In this document: piece by piece, positions 8,196 through 18,245 of the stretch
Position numbering within the stretch: the first letter of the stretch is position 1
Layout: each line of letters opens with the position of its first letter
NCBI RefSeq assembly: GCF_000647975.1
Contig: NZ_JFKE01000004.1
Coordinates: forward strand, 310,001-374,000
Direction: 5' to 3'
Length of the DNA stretch: 64,000 bases
Source: Actibacterium mucosum KCTC 23349
GTDB taxonomy: Bacteria > Pseudomonadota > Alphaproteobacteria > Rhodobacterales > Rhodobacteraceae
Position numbers and translations under genes: made by a program
Notes under the pieces: model-generated
Databases searched by the model: none
Told to the model about the DNA's origin: nothing
Seen by the model: only the letters and a program-made list of their open reading frames with translations

Positions 8196-8971
8196 GCGAT
8201 CATATTTTCCTTGTTATACGCATGGATCACGGTCAGCCCATGCATTGTCAGATCGTCCTCGATGCTGTCAAACAGCATTTCCCCCTGCGCGAAAAGGGGG
8301 GCCAGCCCGCCGGTGCCGATAATCTGCATCGGTTTATCATATTCGCCGCGGATACGCTCGCAAATGCCGCGCACTAGCCCGACATAGCCCCAAAAGACGC
8401 CCGATTGCATACAGGCCACCGTGTTGGTGCCAATGACCGCCTGCGGTTTGGTCACGTCCACATGGGGCAGCGCGGCGGCGGCCGAGTGCAGCGCCTCGAG
8501 GCTGAGATTAACCCCCGGTGCAATCACCCCGCCCACATAGGCGCCATCGGCGGCGACCACGTCAAAGGTGGTTGCGGTGCCGAAATCCACCACGATCAGG
8601 TCGCCGCCATGGCGGTTAAACGCCCCGGCGGCATTCACCAGACGGTCGGGGCCCACCGCCGTGCCCTCGTCCACGCGCGGGGGTTGCGGAAGAAGGCAGC
8701 TGGGCCGGCCCACAACGATGGGGCGCGTGCCAAAATAGCGGTCGGTGAAGACGCGCAGGTTGAAGACCACGCGCGGCACGGTGGACGAGATGATGACGTC
8801 TGAAATGTCTGCCTCGATCCCGTGATGGCGCACCAGGGTCGAATACCAGGTGAAATACTGATCGGCGGTGCGTTGGTGTTCGGTTGACGTGCGCAGGGTG
8901 CACAGGAACCTGGTCCCGTCCCAGATCGAGAAAACCGTATTGGTATTACCGCAATCGATGCAGAGCAGCAT
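8192..8971 (-). CDS. coaX: Type III pantothenate kinase
   Basis: CoaX phosphorylates pantothenate in the first step of coenzyme A synthesis. The ASKHA-fold signature begins at the N-terminus with IDCGNTN, followed by the GPDRLVNA and DFGTATTFD motifs and GGVIAPG. The length of 259 residues is usual. It lies between birA and rnj, a gene order common in alphaproteobacteria, and overlaps rnj by 4 bases. Confidence 0.93.
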   Translation of the reverse strand: MLLCIDCGNTNTVFSIWDGTRFLCTLRTSTEHQRTADQYFTWYSTLVRHHGIEADISDVIISSTVPRVVFNLRVFTDRYFGTRPIVVGRPSCLLPQPPRVDEGTAVGPDRLVNAAGAFNRHGGDLIVVDFGTATTFDVVAADGAYVGGVIAPGVNLSLEALHSAAAALPHVDVTKPQAVIGTNTVACMQSGVFWGYVGLVRGICERIRGEYDKPMQIIGTGGLAPLFAQGEMLFDSIEDDLTMHGLTVIHAYNKENMIA

Positions 8972-8989
8972 GGCCTGCCCCTCCCTTGG

Positions 8990-9742
8990 TCAGAAAAACA
9001 CTTCGGCGGCCGCGATGGCCTTTGGGCCGCGCGGGGTGCGCAACACAAGGTTGCCCGCCGCGTCGACAGTGTCAAACACGCCGACAATGTTGTCGGAGCC
9101 CACGCGCGCGGTGATGGTCTCGCCCAGCTTGGCGGCATGGGCCAGCCAGCGGTTGCGGATCGGTTCGAACCCATAGGTGGCGAAGCTGCGTTCCAGCGCG
9201 TCGAAGGCCACGGCCAGTTCGAACAGAACCCCCTCGGGGCGCAGACGGGCCGTGGTGAACTCGGCCACGGCCACGGGCGGCACGGCGCCGGGTTCAACCT
9301 CGGCCATCGACGGCGCCTGCGTCAGGTTGATGCCAATCCCGATGCTGAGCCAGTTGACCTGCCCCGCCACGCCGGTGCTTTCCAGCAGGATACCGGCCAC
9401 CTTGCCGCCGCCCAAAAGCACGTCATTGGGCCATTTCAGCGACAGTTTGGCGGGTGGTACCACCTTGGACAGCGCATCGTAAAGCGCGAGGGCTGCCACG
9501 AACGACCGCAGCGCCACCTGATCGGGCGGGCCGTCGGGGCGATAGATCAGGGTGGCGGCGAAATTGCCCCACGGGTTGCGCCACGCGCGGCCACGGCGGC
9601 CACGCCCGGCGGTCTGGCTGCGGGCCAGTATCCATGTGGGGGTTGTCAGCGTGGGTGCACGACGGGCGGCCTCGGCCATGGTGCTGTCGACTTCGTCCAG
9701 CAGCACCCGGTCATAGGTATCGGGCCACCCGGCCCAGTCCAT
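8990..9742 (-). CDS. birA: Biotin-[acetyl-CoA-carboxylase] ligase
   Basis: This enzyme attaches biotin to the carboxyl-carrier protein of acetyl-CoA carboxylase. The protein has the catalytic GRGRRGRAW loop, KWPNDV and the GIGINL motif. It is a 250-residue monofunctional form with no N-terminal DNA-binding domain, so it is unlikely to repress biotin genes. ATG 9742 lies one base after the nuoN stop codon, which implies translational coupling to the nuo operon. Confidence 0.9.
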   Translation of the reverse strand: MDWAGWPDTYDRVLLDEVDSTMAEAARRAPTLTTPTWILARSQTAGRGRRGRAWRNPWGNFAATLIYRPDGPPDQVALRSFVAALALYDALSKVVPPAKLSLKWPNDVLLGGGKVAGILLESTGVAGQVNWLSIGIGINLTQAPSMAEVEPGAVPPVAVAEFTTARLRPEGVLFELAVAFDALERSFATYGFEPIRNRWLAHAAKLGETITARVGSDNIVGVFDTVDAAGNLVLRTPRGPKAIAAAEVFF

Positions 9743-9743
9743 C

Positions 9744-11186
9744 TCAGTTGACAAGAGCCTGTGCCGCGCCCAGTGCCAGTTCATCCACGCCCAGCATGGT
9801 CACCATGCCGGCCAGCATCACCAGCGCCGAACCTGTCAGGAACACCCGGCCCGTCAGGGTCATGGTGCCGTCCAGTGCAACATCCGGCTTGTCGCCGAAA
9901 TACATGTAGAAAACGATGCGCAGGTAGTAGAACGCGCCGATGACCGAGGCAATCACACCGCCAATGGCCAGCCACGCATAGCCCGCATCAACCGCGGCAT
10001 TCAGGACCGCGAACTTGCCGGCAAATCCCAGCAGGGGCGGCACACCCGCAAGGCTGAACATCAGGGCAGCAACGGCTGCCGCGCGGCCGGGATATTCGAC
10101 CGAGTACATGCTCAACGCGCTGATGTCGGTGACCGGCTGACCGTCGCGCTGCATCCCAAGGATGAAGGCAAACGTGCCCAGGTTCATCGCGATGTAGATC
10201 GCCATGTAGATCAGCATGGCCTGAACGCCGGTTTCCGTACCGGCGGCCAGACCCATCAGGGCAAAGCCCATATGCGCGATCGACGAATAGGCCATCAGGC
10301 GCTTGATGTTCTGCTGTCCAATGGCGGCAATGGCGCCAAGGAACATCGACAGCAACGCCAGCAGAGCCACGATTTGTCCCCAGTCGCCCGGTGCGGCGCC
10401 AAAGGCGTCCAGCATCACGCGGGCGAACAGGGCCATGGCGGCCATTTTCGGCGCGGTGGCAAAGAAGGCGGTCACCGGCGTGGGCGAGCCCTCGTAGACA
10501 TCCGGGGTCCACATGTGGAAGGGCACGGCCGACACTTTGAAGGCCAGGCCGGTGATCAGGAAGACAAGCCCGATCAGCAGACCCGTGGCCATGCCGTCTT
10601 CGCCAATCGTGGAGATGATGCCCGAGAAAACCGTGGTGCCGGCATAGCCGTAGACCAGCGAGGCACCATAAAGCAGCAGGCCCGAGCTGAGCGCCCCCAG
10701 CACGAAATATTTCAGTCCGGCTTCGGTCGATTTCACGCTGTCGCGGCGCAGCGAGGCCACAACATAGAGAGACAGCGATTGCAGCTCCAACCCCATGTAA
10801 AGCGCCATCAGGTCACCGGCCGACACCATCATCATCATGCCAACGGTCGCCAGCGAAATCAGGATCGGATACTCAAAACGCAGCAGGTTGTGACGCTCCA
10901 TATAGTCGCGCCCCATCAGCAGGACACCCGCGCCCGACAACAGGATGATCACCTTGGCAAACCGGGCAAACCCGTCGGCGATGAAGGCGCCACCAAAGGC
11001 CGCGCTTGTCCCCTCGCCCGCTGTGCCGACCCAAAGGGCCAGCACAACCAGCACGGCGGCGGTTGTCACAACCAGCGTGCCCGCGACCTTATCCTTGGTC
11101 GTGTAGACCCCAAAGAGCAGCGCCGCCATCGCATAGACAGCCAGCAAAACCTCGGGCAGGACGGTTACGAAATCGGCAGAGGTCAT
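9744..11186 (-). CDS. nuoN: NADH-quinone oxidoreductase subunit N
   Basis: NuoN is an antiporter-like membrane subunit of complex I that translocates protons. The 480 residues form about 14 membrane helices with the conserved [11 protein letters not shown] and a discontinuous-helix region ([19 protein letters not shown]). The start at ATG 11186 follows a TTGAGGGGA ribosome-binding site; an upstream extension in the same frame would overlap nuoM. It is the last nuo gene in the operon. Confidence 0.93.
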   Translation of the reverse strand: MTSADFVTVLPEVLLAVYAMAALLFGVYTTKDKVAGTLVVTTAAVLVVLALWVGTAGEGTSAAFGGAFIADGFARFAKVIILLSGAGVLLMGRDYMERHNLLRFEYPILISLATVGMMMMVSAGDLMALYMGLELQSLSLYVVASLRRDSVKSTEAGLKYFVLGALSSGLLLYGASLVYGYAGTTVFSGIISTIGEDGMATGLLIGLVFLITGLAFKVSAVPFHMWTPDVYEGSPTPVTAFFATAPKMAAMALFARVMLDAFGAAPGDWGQIVALLALLSMFLGAIAAIGQQNIKRLMAYSSIAHMGFALMGLAAGTETGVQAMLIYMAIYIAMNLGTFAFILGMQRDGQPVTDISALSMYSVEYPGRAAAVAALMFSLAGVPPLLGFAGKFAVLNAAVDAGYAWLAIGGVIASVIGAFYYLRIVFYMYFGDKPDVALDGTMTLTGRVFLTGSALVMLAGMVTMLGVDELALGAAQALVN

Positions 11187-11196
11187 CGGTTTCCCC

Positions 11197-12732
11197 TCAA
11201 TGCTGAGCCAGCTGCGTGGCGGCATCCGAATGCGCCACGGCGGTTTCATAGTTCGATACAAGCGCCTCGACCGAGGGGCCGATAATATCGGTCACCAGGC
11301 TGGGATAGACACCCAGCAGCAGGGTCATGACGACAAGCGGTGCAAACAGCAAACGTTCGCGCCGGGTCATGTCGGTGATGGTGCGCAGGCTTTCCTTGAT
11401 CAGGTCCCCCATCACCACGCGGCGATAGAGCCACAGCGCATAGCCCGCCGACAGGATCACACCCGTGGTGGCGATCATGGCCACCCAGGTGTTGGCCTGG
11501 AACATGCCCATCAGCGTCAGGAATTCGCCGACAAAGCCGCTGGTGCCCGGCAGGCCGACATTGGCCATGGTGAACAGCATGAAGATCAGCGCATAGGCCG
11601 GCATGCGGTTCACCAGCCCGCCATAGGCGTCGATTTCGCGCGTGTGCATGCGGTCATAGATGACGCCGACGCACAAAAACAGCGCGCCCGAGATAAAGCC
11701 GTGGCTGATCATCTGGAAGATCGCGCCGTCGATGCCCTGCTGGTTGGCTGCAAAGATACCCGCCGTGACATAGCCCATATGGGCCACCGAGGAATAGGCG
11801 ATCAGCTTTTTCATATCGGTCTGCGCCAGCGCCACAAGCGAGGTGTAAACAATCGCGATGGCCGACATCCACAGAACCAACGGCCCAAGGATGTCCGAGC
11901 CCACGGGGAACATCGGAAAGCTGAACCGAAGGAAGCCGTAGCCGCCCATTTTCAGCAGGATCGCCGCCAGAACGACCGAGCCCGCGGTGGGCGCCTGCAC
12001 GTGTGCATCAGGCAGCCAGGTATGCACCGGCCACATCGGCATTTTCACCGCAAACGAGGCGAAGAAGGCCAGCCACAGGATCGTCTGCAACCCGCCCGTG
12101 ATCTGCCAGCCCAGCAGGCTGATCGGGCCGGCGCTGAACTCGTGGTTCAGCAGGGTCACGATGTCGGTTGTGCCTGCGTCGACATACATCGCCACCATGG
12201 CCACCAGCATCAGGACCGAGCCCAGGAAAGTATAGAGGAAGAACTTGAACGCGGCATAGATGCGGTTCTGACCACCCCAGATGCCGATTATCAGGAACAT
12301 CGGGATCAGGCCGCCTTCGAAGAACAGGTAGAACAGCACCAGATCCAGCGCGCAGAACACGCCCAGCATCAGCGTTTCCAGCAGCAGGAAGGCAATCATG
12401 TATTCCTTGACGCGGTGGGTGACGCTCCAACATGCGCCGATGGTGATCGGCATCAGGAAGGTGGTCAGCATCACGAACAGGACCGAGATCCCGTCGACAC
12501 CCATCTTGTATTTCAGGCCCAGGATCCATTCGCCCTCTTCCACGAACTGAAAGCCGGTGTTGGACGGTTCGAACTGGAACAATACGGCCAGCGAAATCAC
12601 GAAGGTCGCGATGGTTGCCACCAAGGCGCCAAGCTTGACGTGCGACTGTGCCTCTTCGGTGTTTGGAACCAGCAGCAGCACAAGGGCTGCAAATGCCGGG
12701 AGGAACGTGATGATGGAAAGAACGTTATCCAT
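11197..12732 (-). CDS. nuoM: NADH-quinone oxidoreductase subunit M
   Basis: NuoM is a 511-residue antiporter-like proton-pumping subunit of the complex I membrane arm. Visible motifs include the [14 protein letters not shown] helix with the conserved Glu, the [13 protein letters not shown] loop and the [12 protein letters not shown] segment. ATG 12732 overlaps the nuoL TAA by one base (TAATG), so the two are coupled. Confidence 0.95.
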   Translation of the reverse strand: MDNVLSIITFLPAFAALVLLLVPNTEEAQSHVKLGALVATIATFVISLAVLFQFEPSNTGFQFVEEGEWILGLKYKMGVDGISVLFVMLTTFLMPITIGACWSVTHRVKEYMIAFLLLETLMLGVFCALDLVLFYLFFEGGLIPMFLIIGIWGGQNRIYAAFKFFLYTFLGSVLMLVAMVAMYVDAGTTDIVTLLNHEFSAGPISLLGWQITGGLQTILWLAFFASFAVKMPMWPVHTWLPDAHVQAPTAGSVVLAAILLKMGGYGFLRFSFPMFPVGSDILGPLVLWMSAIAIVYTSLVALAQTDMKKLIAYSSVAHMGYVTAGIFAANQQGIDGAIFQMISHGFISGALFLCVGVIYDRMHTREIDAYGGLVNRMPAYALIFMLFTMANVGLPGTSGFVGEFLTLMGMFQANTWVAMIATTGVILSAGYALWLYRRVVMGDLIKESLRTITDMTRRERLLFAPLVVMTLLLGVYPSLVTDIIGPSVEALVSNYETAVAHSDAATQLAQH

Positions 12733-14855
12733 TATTCGGCCCCCCCGCCGATCGACATCCAAGTGATCAGGACAACAATCCCAAGCACCATTACAAAGGC
12801 ATAGTGGAAGAGGTAACCGGACTGGAACCGGCCAGCGAGGCGGGTAAAGAAGGGTACGATACCCATCGCCACGCCGTTGATCGAGCCGTCAATGACGTTT
12901 CCATCGCCGCGCTTCCAAAGGAAGTTACCCAGCCATTTCGCAGGGTTCACGAAGAGGAAGTCGTAGATTTCGTCGATATACCACTTGTTCAGAAGGAACC
13001 GGTACAGCACCGCCTGGTTCTCGGCCAGACGCCGCGGCAGCGACGGGTTCCGGACATAGAACAGATAGGCAGTGCCCAAACCAATCAGCATCGCAAAGAA
13101 CGGGCTGAGAATAACCCAGGTCGGCACATAATGCGCGTCATGCAGCACGTGGTTATCCTCGGCCATGAAGATGGCGCCTTCGCCCGGCTGCTGTACCTTG
13201 CCGTGGTCGTCGCCGTGGTCGTCCTTGGCCTTGTCATCGCCTGCGGCGTGGGCTGCGCTGATCAGTGAGAACGCGGTGCTGGCATGGGCCTCTTCGTTTT
13301 GGGTGATGCCAAAGAAGGTGTCCACCTTCTTCTCGTCGCCAAAGAACGGCTTGTACCAGACCATGCCCGAGAAGATCGCGCCGATGGCCAAAACGCCCAG
13401 CGGTACCAGCATCACCTTGGGGCTTTCATGGGCGTGGTCATGGGTGTGCTTGTCGCCGCGCGGTTCGCCATAGAAGGTCAGGAACATCAGGCGCCAGCTG
13501 TAGAAACTGGTGAACATCGCGCCAATCACCAGCATCCAGAAGGCAAAGCCCGATGCGGTGGTGCCGGCGGCAAAGGCGCTTTCGATAATCGCGTCCTTGG
13601 AAATGAAGCCGGCAAAGCCCAGCGGGATACCACCCAGCTTGAAGATCACGGCGGGCACACCAACGCCGGTGATGGCCAGCGTGCCGATCATCATGGCCCA
13701 GAACGTATAGGGCATCTTTTTGCGCAGGCCGCCATAGTTCCGCATGTCTTGTTCGTGATGCATGCCATGGATGACCGAACCGGCGCCAAGGAACAGCATG
13801 GCCTTGAAGAAGGCGTGGGTCAGCAGGTGGAACATCGCCACCGAGTAGACGCCGACACCGGCGGCCACGAACATATAGCCCAGCTGCGAACAGGTCGAAT
13901 AGGCGATCACGCGCTTGATGTCGTTCTGCACCAGACCCACGGTCGCGGCAAAAAACGCAGTGATGGCGCCGAGATAGACAATGAAGGTCTGCGTGCCATC
14001 GGCGAATTCAAACAGCGGCGACATGCGGCAGACAAGGAAGACGCCTGCGGTCACCATAGTTGCGGCGTGGATCAGGGCCGATACGGGCGTCGGACCCTCC
14101 ATCGCGTCGGGCAGCCATGTGTGCAGGATGAACTGTGCCGATTTGCCCATCGCGCCGACAAACAGCAGGAAGGCCAGCAGGTTCGCGGCGTTCCAGTCGG
14201 TCCACAGGAAGGTGATCGAGGTTTCGGCCAGCGTCGGTGCCGCGCCAAAGATCACGTCGAAATCAATGCTGTCGGTCAGGAAGAACAGCCCGAAGATGCC
14301 CAAGGCAAAGCCAAAATCGCCCACGCGGTTGACCACAAAGGCCTTGATCGCGGCGGCGTTGGCCGAGGGTTTCTTGTAGTAGAACCCGATCAGCAGGTAC
14401 GAGGCGACGCCCACGCCCTCCCAGCCAAAGAACATCTGAACCAGATTGTCGGCGGTCACCAGCGACAGCATGGCGAAGGTGAAGAAGGACAGGTAGGCAA
14501 AGAAGCGGGCCTTGTAATGCTCACCCTCGCTCCAGGCATCGTCATGGGCCATGTAGCCCAGCGAATACATGTGCACCAGCGCCGACACCGTAGTCACCAC
14601 GATCAGCATGATCGCAGTCAGACGGTCCAGCCGGATCGCCCAGGCCGTGTCCAGCGTGCCGGACTGAATGAAGTTCAGAATGTGGATGTGCTGCGTGGTG
14701 CCGTCAAAGCCCAAAAACACGATCCAGCTAAGAAACGCGGCAAGAAACAGAATGCCGGTGGTCAGGTATTGCGCGGCCGTTTCGCCGATCAGACGCCAGC
14801 CAAATCCGGCAATGATCGCGCCAAGAAGCGGGGCAAATAGGATGATCGAAACCAT
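12732..14855 (-). CDS. nuoL: NADH-quinone oxidoreductase subunit L
   Basis: NuoL is the distal proton-pumping antiporter-like subunit, which carries the long lateral helix. The 707 residues include [38 protein letters not shown] and [13 protein letters not shown]. It is longer than the roughly 610 residues of enteric NuoL. Part of the excess is a charged loop rich in His, Asp and Lys near residues 530-560, before the last helices. Confidence 0.95.
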   Translation of the reverse strand: MVSIILFAPLLGAIIAGFGWRLIGETAAQYLTTGILFLAAFLSWIVFLGFDGTTQHIHILNFIQSGTLDTAWAIRLDRLTAIMLIVVTTVSALVHMYSLGYMAHDDAWSEGEHYKARFFAYLSFFTFAMLSLVTADNLVQMFFGWEGVGVASYLLIGFYYKKPSANAAAIKAFVVNRVGDFGFALGIFGLFFLTDSIDFDVIFGAAPTLAETSITFLWTDWNAANLLAFLLFVGAMGKSAQFILHTWLPDAMEGPTPVSALIHAATMVTAGVFLVCRMSPLFEFADGTQTFIVYLGAITAFFAATVGLVQNDIKRVIAYSTCSQLGYMFVAAGVGVYSVAMFHLLTHAFFKAMLFLGAGSVIHGMHHEQDMRNYGGLRKKMPYTFWAMMIGTLAITGVGVPAVIFKLGGIPLGFAGFISKDAIIESAFAAGTTASGFAFWMLVIGAMFTSFYSWRLMFLTFYGEPRGDKHTHDHAHESPKVMLVPLGVLAIGAIFSGMVWYKPFFGDEKKVDTFFGITQNEEAHASTAFSLISAAHAAGDDKAKDDHGDDHGKVQQPGEGAIFMAEDNHVLHDAHYVPTWVILSPFFAMLIGLGTAYLFYVRNPSLPRRLAENQAVLYRFLLNKWYIDEIYDFLFVNPAKWLGNFLWKRGDGNVIDGSINGVAMGIVPFFTRLAGRFQSGYLFHYAFVMVLGIVVLITWMSIGGGAE

Positions 14856-14862
14856 TGTGAAG

Positions 14863-15168
14863 TTACCCCTTCATCACGTTGACATCTTCCACCGCGATCG
14901 TGCCGCGGGCCCGGAAGAAGCAGACAAGGATAGCCAGCCCGATGGCGGCCTCGGCCGCGGCAACGGTCAGCACGAACATCGTAAAGACCTGCCCGACCAG
15001 ATCGCCCGAAAAGAACGAAAACGCGACAAGGTTTATGTTCACACTCAGCAGCATCAGTTCGATCGACATCAGGATGACGATCACGTTCTTGCGGTTCAGG
15101 AATATTCCGAAAATCCCGATCACAAACAGCGCGGCGGCCACGCCCAGGTAATGTTCAAGTCCGATCAT
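14863..15168 (-). CDS. nuoK: NADH-quinone oxidoreductase subunit K
   Basis: NuoK is a 101-residue, three-helix membrane subunit of complex I. The two conserved buried glutamates are in IELMLLSVN and [10 protein letters not shown]. The gene ends 7 bases before nuoL. The nuoJ-nuoK gap of 57 bases holds a small hairpin. Confidence 0.95.
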   Translation of the reverse strand: MIGLEHYLGVAAALFVIGIFGIFLNRKNVIVILMSIELMLLSVNINLVAFSFFSGDLVGQVFTMFVLTVAAAEAAIGLAILVCFFRARGTIAVEDVNVMKG

Positions 15169-15190
15169 GTCCCGTTCCTATCGTCCCTTT

Positions 15191-15210
15191 CGGCCGTTGT
15201 GTTCCGGCCG
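15191..15210. other. Small GC hairpin between nuoJ and nuoK
   Basis: CGGCCG (15191-15196) and CGGCCG (15205-15210) form a 6-bp stem with an 8-base loop in the largest gap of this part of the operon. It may stabilise mRNA; there is no T-run. Confidence 0.3.
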
Positions 15211-15225
15211 CGAATTCCTTGTGCC

Positions 15226-15840
15226 TCAGAGGCCCTGCCCCGGTTTCACGTCCTTCAGCTCCATCGCGGTGGCCGGGTCGCGGTACATCTGCGCCAGAAC
15301 GTTCTGACGTTTGACGTTGGTGCGATGGCGCAGCGTCAGCATGATGGCGCCGATCATCGCAACCAGCAGGATCAGACCAGCGGCCTGGAAGAGGTAAATG
15401 TAATCGTCATAGATCAACTGACCCAGCGCGGCGGTGTTGTGCACATCGCCCGGTGCCGGCGCTACAGCGGCGCGCAGCGCCTCGGCCTCGGGCGCTGTGC
15501 CCCAAACCGCGTAGATCGCGCCCAGTTGCAACAGCAGCACCACCCCGATGAGCAGCGCGAAGGGCACATATTGCGCCATTTCCGCTTTTAGTGCGGCGAA
15601 ATCGATGTCCAGCATCATCACCACGAACAGGAACAGCACCGCGACCGCGCCCACATAGACGATGACCAGCAGCATCGCGACAAACTCGGCCCCCAACAGC
15701 ACAAAGAGGCCCGCCGCCGACAGAAACGCCAGGATCAGCCACAGCACCGAATGCACCGGGTTTTTCGAGACCACCACGAAAAGCCCGCCAATAACGCCGG
15801 TGATGGCAAACAGGTAAAAGGCCAGATCGGCAACGCTCAT
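15226..15840 (-). CDS. nuoJ: NADH-quinone oxidoreductase subunit J
   Basis: NuoJ is a 204-residue membrane subunit of complex I with five helices. The [11 protein letters not shown] helix and the conserved [20 protein letters not shown] helix, which contains the pi-bulge of the family, are both present. Its ATG overlaps the stop of the preceding carboxymuconolactone-decarboxylase-like gene by 4 bases. Confidence 0.95.
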   Translation of the reverse strand: MSVADLAFYLFAITGVIGGLFVVVSKNPVHSVLWLILAFLSAAGLFVLLGAEFVAMLLVIVYVGAVAVLFLFVVMMLDIDFAALKAEMAQYVPFALLIGVVLLLQLGAIYAVWGTAPEAEALRAAVAPAPGDVHNTAALGQLIYDDYIYLFQAAGLILLVAMIGAIMLTLRHRTNVKRQNVLAQMYRDPATAMELKDVKPGQGL

Positions 15841-16247
15841 GCGTCATCCTCCTCGTTCGTCTCGTTGAACACCTCTTGCGCAAGCCGCAGAGCGTGGTTC
15901 ATGGCGGGGATCCCGCCCAGCATGGCCATCTGATAGATGACCTCGGCAATTTCTTTTTGCGTCGCCCCGGCTTCCATCGCGTGGCGCACCGTCAGTTTGA
16001 ACTGAGGTTCGGCATGGGCGCCCAGCACGGTCAGCCCGGCGATGACCACCATCAGGCGGGTCTTGGCGTCCAGCCCGTCCTTGTTGAACGCATTGCCCCA
16101 CATCATTTCCATGAAGTCGCGCGGCATGGTGGGCATAAGCTTGTCAAACCCGGTGACCTGAAAACTTTCCATCGCAGGGTTAAAGGCGCGGGCCACCTGG
16201 TGGCTCTGCTCCATCATCTGCTCAAAAAGTTTGGCGAAGTCGGTCAT
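15837..16247 (-). CDS. Carboxymuconolactone decarboxylase-like protein within the nuo operon
   Basis: The 136-residue helical protein matches the CMD/AhpD fold: [19 protein letters not shown], then [20 protein letters not shown] and [12 protein letters not shown]. It has no cysteine at all, so the CxxC peroxidase chemistry of AhpD is impossible. It more resembles gamma-carboxymuconolactone decarboxylase-type members or a structural homologue. It lies between nuoI and nuoJ and overlaps nuoJ by 4 bases, so it is co-expressed with complex I. A role in assembly or quinone-related chemistry would be speculation. Confidence 0.75.
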   Translation of the reverse strand: MTDFAKLFEQMMEQSHQVARAFNPAMESFQVTGFDKLMPTMPRDFMEMMWGNAFNKDGLDAKTRLMVVIAGLTVLGAHAEPQFKLTVRHAMEAGATQKEIAEVIYQMAMLGGIPAMNHALRLAQEVFNETNEEDDA

Positions 16248-16267
16248 CGGGCTTGGCTTTCTGTGGC

Positions 16268-16762
16268 TCAGCGATACGGGGCGTCGATTTCCAGGTTGCG
16301 GGCGATCTCGGCCTCCCAGCGTTCGCCATTGGCCAAAAGCTTGTCCTTGTCATAGAACAGCTCTTCGCGGGTCTCGGTGGCAAACTCGAAATTGGGGCCT
16401 TCGACGATGGCATCCACGGGGCAGGCTTCCTGACAGAAGCCGCAATAGATGCATTTGGTCATGTCGATGTCATAGCGCGTGGTGCGGCGGGACCCATCGT
16501 CGCGCGGTTCGGCGTCGATGGTGATGGCCTGCGCGGGGCAGACGGCCTCGCACAGCTTGCACGCGATACAGCGTTCCTCGCCATTGGGATACCGGCGCAG
16601 GGCGTGTTCCCCGCGGAAGCGCGGGCTGAGCGGGCCTTTCTCGTGCGGATAGTTCACCGTGGCCTTGGGCGCGAAGAAATAGCGCAGACCCAGTTTCAGC
16701 CCGCCAATAAAGTCAGCCAGCAGGAAATAGCGGCGGGCGCGGGTCCAGTCGATATCAGCCAT
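16268..16762 (-). CDS. nuoI: NADH-quinone oxidoreductase subunit I
   Basis: NuoI holds two [4Fe-4S] clusters (N6a/N6b) that pass electrons towards NuoB. Both ferredoxin motifs are intact: [12 protein letters not shown] and [12 protein letters not shown]. The protein has 164 residues and an amphipathic N-terminus that rests on the membrane. Its start overlaps the nuoH stop by 8 bases. Confidence 0.96.
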   Translation of the reverse strand: MADIDWTRARRYFLLADFIGGLKLGLRYFFAPKATVNYPHEKGPLSPRFRGEHALRRYPNGEERCIACKLCEAVCPAQAITIDAEPRDDGSRRTTRYDIDMTKCIYCGFCQEACPVDAIVEGPNFEFATETREELFYDKDKLLANGERWEAEIARNLEIDAPYR

Positions 16763-17819
16763 TTGCAGCCTCCGTCAGGGCATCGGCGCGGTAGAAGAAG
16801 CCACCAAACGCGTCGTTGTTCAGGTCAAAGAAGGCCAGGAAGGCGATGATCACAACCCAGGCCAGCGACATCGGCAGGAACACTTTCCAACCCAGGCGCA
16901 TCAGTTGGTCGTACCGGTAGCGCGGCGTGATCGCCTTGACCATCGCGAAGAGGAAGAAGAAGAACGCCATCTTCGCAACCATCCAGAACGCGCCGTCCGG
17001 CAGGCCCGGAATGGGCGACAGCCAGCCACCGAAGAACAGCAGCGAGGTCAGCGCGCACATCAGGAAGATGGCGATATATTCACCGGCCATGAACAGCAGG
17101 AACGGGGTAGAGCTGTATTCAACCTGATACCCCGCCACCAGTTCCGATTCAGCCTCGGGCAGGTCGAAGGGCGGGCGGTTTGTTTCGGCCAGGGCCGAGA
17201 TGAAGAACAGGAACACCATCGGGAAATGCGGCAGCCAGTACCAGTTCAAGAGGCCAAGGTTGCCATCCTGCGCGCGCACGATATCGCCGAAGTTCAGCGA
17301 CCCGGTCGACAGCACCACACCGATGATGATGAGGCCAATCGAGACCTCATACGAGATCATCTGCGCCGCCGAGCGCAGCGAGCCCAGGAACGGATATTTC
17401 GAGTTTGACGCCCAGCCGCCCATGATCACACCGTAAACTTCCAGCGACGACACGGCAAAGACATAAAGGATGGCCACGTTCAGGTCGGCCAGAACCCAGC
17501 CATCGGCAAACGGGATCACGGCCCAGGCAATCATGGCCAGAACGAAGGACAGCATCGGCGCCAGCATGAACACCGTCTTGTCGGCGCCGGCGGGGATGAC
17601 CACCTCTTTGACAACGTATTTCAGCGCGTCCGCCACCGATTGCAGCAGACCAAAGGCGCCAACCACGTTGGGCCCGCGCCGCATCTGCACCGCCGCCCAG
17701 ATCTTGCGGTCACCATAGACCAGGAACAAAAGCGAGATCATCACAAACGCAACGACCAGCAGGCTTTGCGCCACGATCAGTACAAATGTGCCCAGACCTG
17801 TGTTTAGAAATTCAGCCAT
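16755..17819 (-). CDS. nuoH: NADH-quinone oxidoreductase subunit H
   Basis: NuoH is the 354-residue membrane subunit that helps form the quinone-binding chamber at the arm junction. Conserved segments seen are [14 protein letters not shown], the [19 protein letters not shown] loop and [20 protein letters not shown]. It overlaps nuoI by 8 bases and follows a small lipoprotein gene. Confidence 0.96.
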   Translation of the reverse strand: MAEFLNTGLGTFVLIVAQSLLVVAFVMISLLFLVYGDRKIWAAVQMRRGPNVVGAFGLLQSVADALKYVVKEVVIPAGADKTVFMLAPMLSFVLAMIAWAVIPFADGWVLADLNVAILYVFAVSSLEVYGVIMGGWASNSKYPFLGSLRSAAQMISYEVSIGLIIIGVVLSTGSLNFGDIVRAQDGNLGLLNWYWLPHFPMVFLFFISALAETNRPPFDLPEAESELVAGYQVEYSSTPFLLFMAGEYIAIFLMCALTSLLFFGGWLSPIPGLPDGAFWMVAKMAFFFFLFAMVKAITPRYRYDQLMRLGWKVFLPMSLAWVVIIAFLAFFDLNNDAFGGFFYRADALTEAANG

Positions 17820-17834
17820 CTTTGCCCCATTCCC

Positions 17835-18239
17835 TCAGACCGTCGGTATTCCTTCGCGCACGCAGTTTTCCGCAACGACTTCGGCGTCGATCAGGCCGAT
17901 GCCGCGCGGCAGCGCTGGCGAGATTGTGTAAACAGCATCTGCCCGCCAAATGCCAGCCTCTTCCGACACATTCGTGCGTACATGTCGTGCAAAACCGTAT
18001 CCGCGGATCAATGCATAGCGCGCAGCGGCGCATTCTGCGTAGCGTTCAACCGCTTCGCGTTCGTTGGTGCCCGTCAAAGCCACCAGAAAATTGACCAGAT
18101 CACCGTCCAGAAGCCGCGTTTCGATGCCCTGATAGACCGGCATGGGGCCGGTTTCGGCACGACCCACGGCCTCGGGCGCGGGCTGACATGCCGAAAGCGC
18201 GCTTGCCAAAAGCAGCGCGGGGGCGATGCGGGCAACCAC
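17835..18239 (-). CDS. Predicted small lipoprotein between nuoG and nuoH
   Basis: The 134-residue protein has a signal sequence ending in the lipobox LSAC (about residue 18), so it is probably anchored in a membrane on the periplasmic side. The rest has several cysteines (AECAAAR, VAENCVREG) and no family I recognise. It lies 6 bases after nuoG and 15 bases before nuoH, in the position of the unidentified frames known in Rhodobacter nuo operons. A supporting role in complex I assembly is an inference from position only. Confidence 0.65.
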   Translation of the reverse strand: MVARIAPALLLASALSACQPAPEAVGRAETGPMPVYQGIETRLLDGDLVNFLVALTGTNEREAVERYAECAAARYALIRGYGFARHVRTNVSEEAGIWRADAVYTISPALPRGIGLIDAEVVAENCVREGIPTV

Positions 18240-18245
18240 GGCGCC

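Noticed and set aside
6669-8387. 572-codon plus-strand frame opposite rnj and coaX
   Set aside because: It crosses two well-supported genes on the other strand and is rich in His/Gln/Arg as expected of a high-GC antisense frame; no domain is visible.
17835-18239. A frameshifted remnant of a nuo subunit between nuoG and nuoH
   Set aside because: The frame has an intact signal sequence and lipobox and no similarity to a nuo subunit, and both neighbours are full length.
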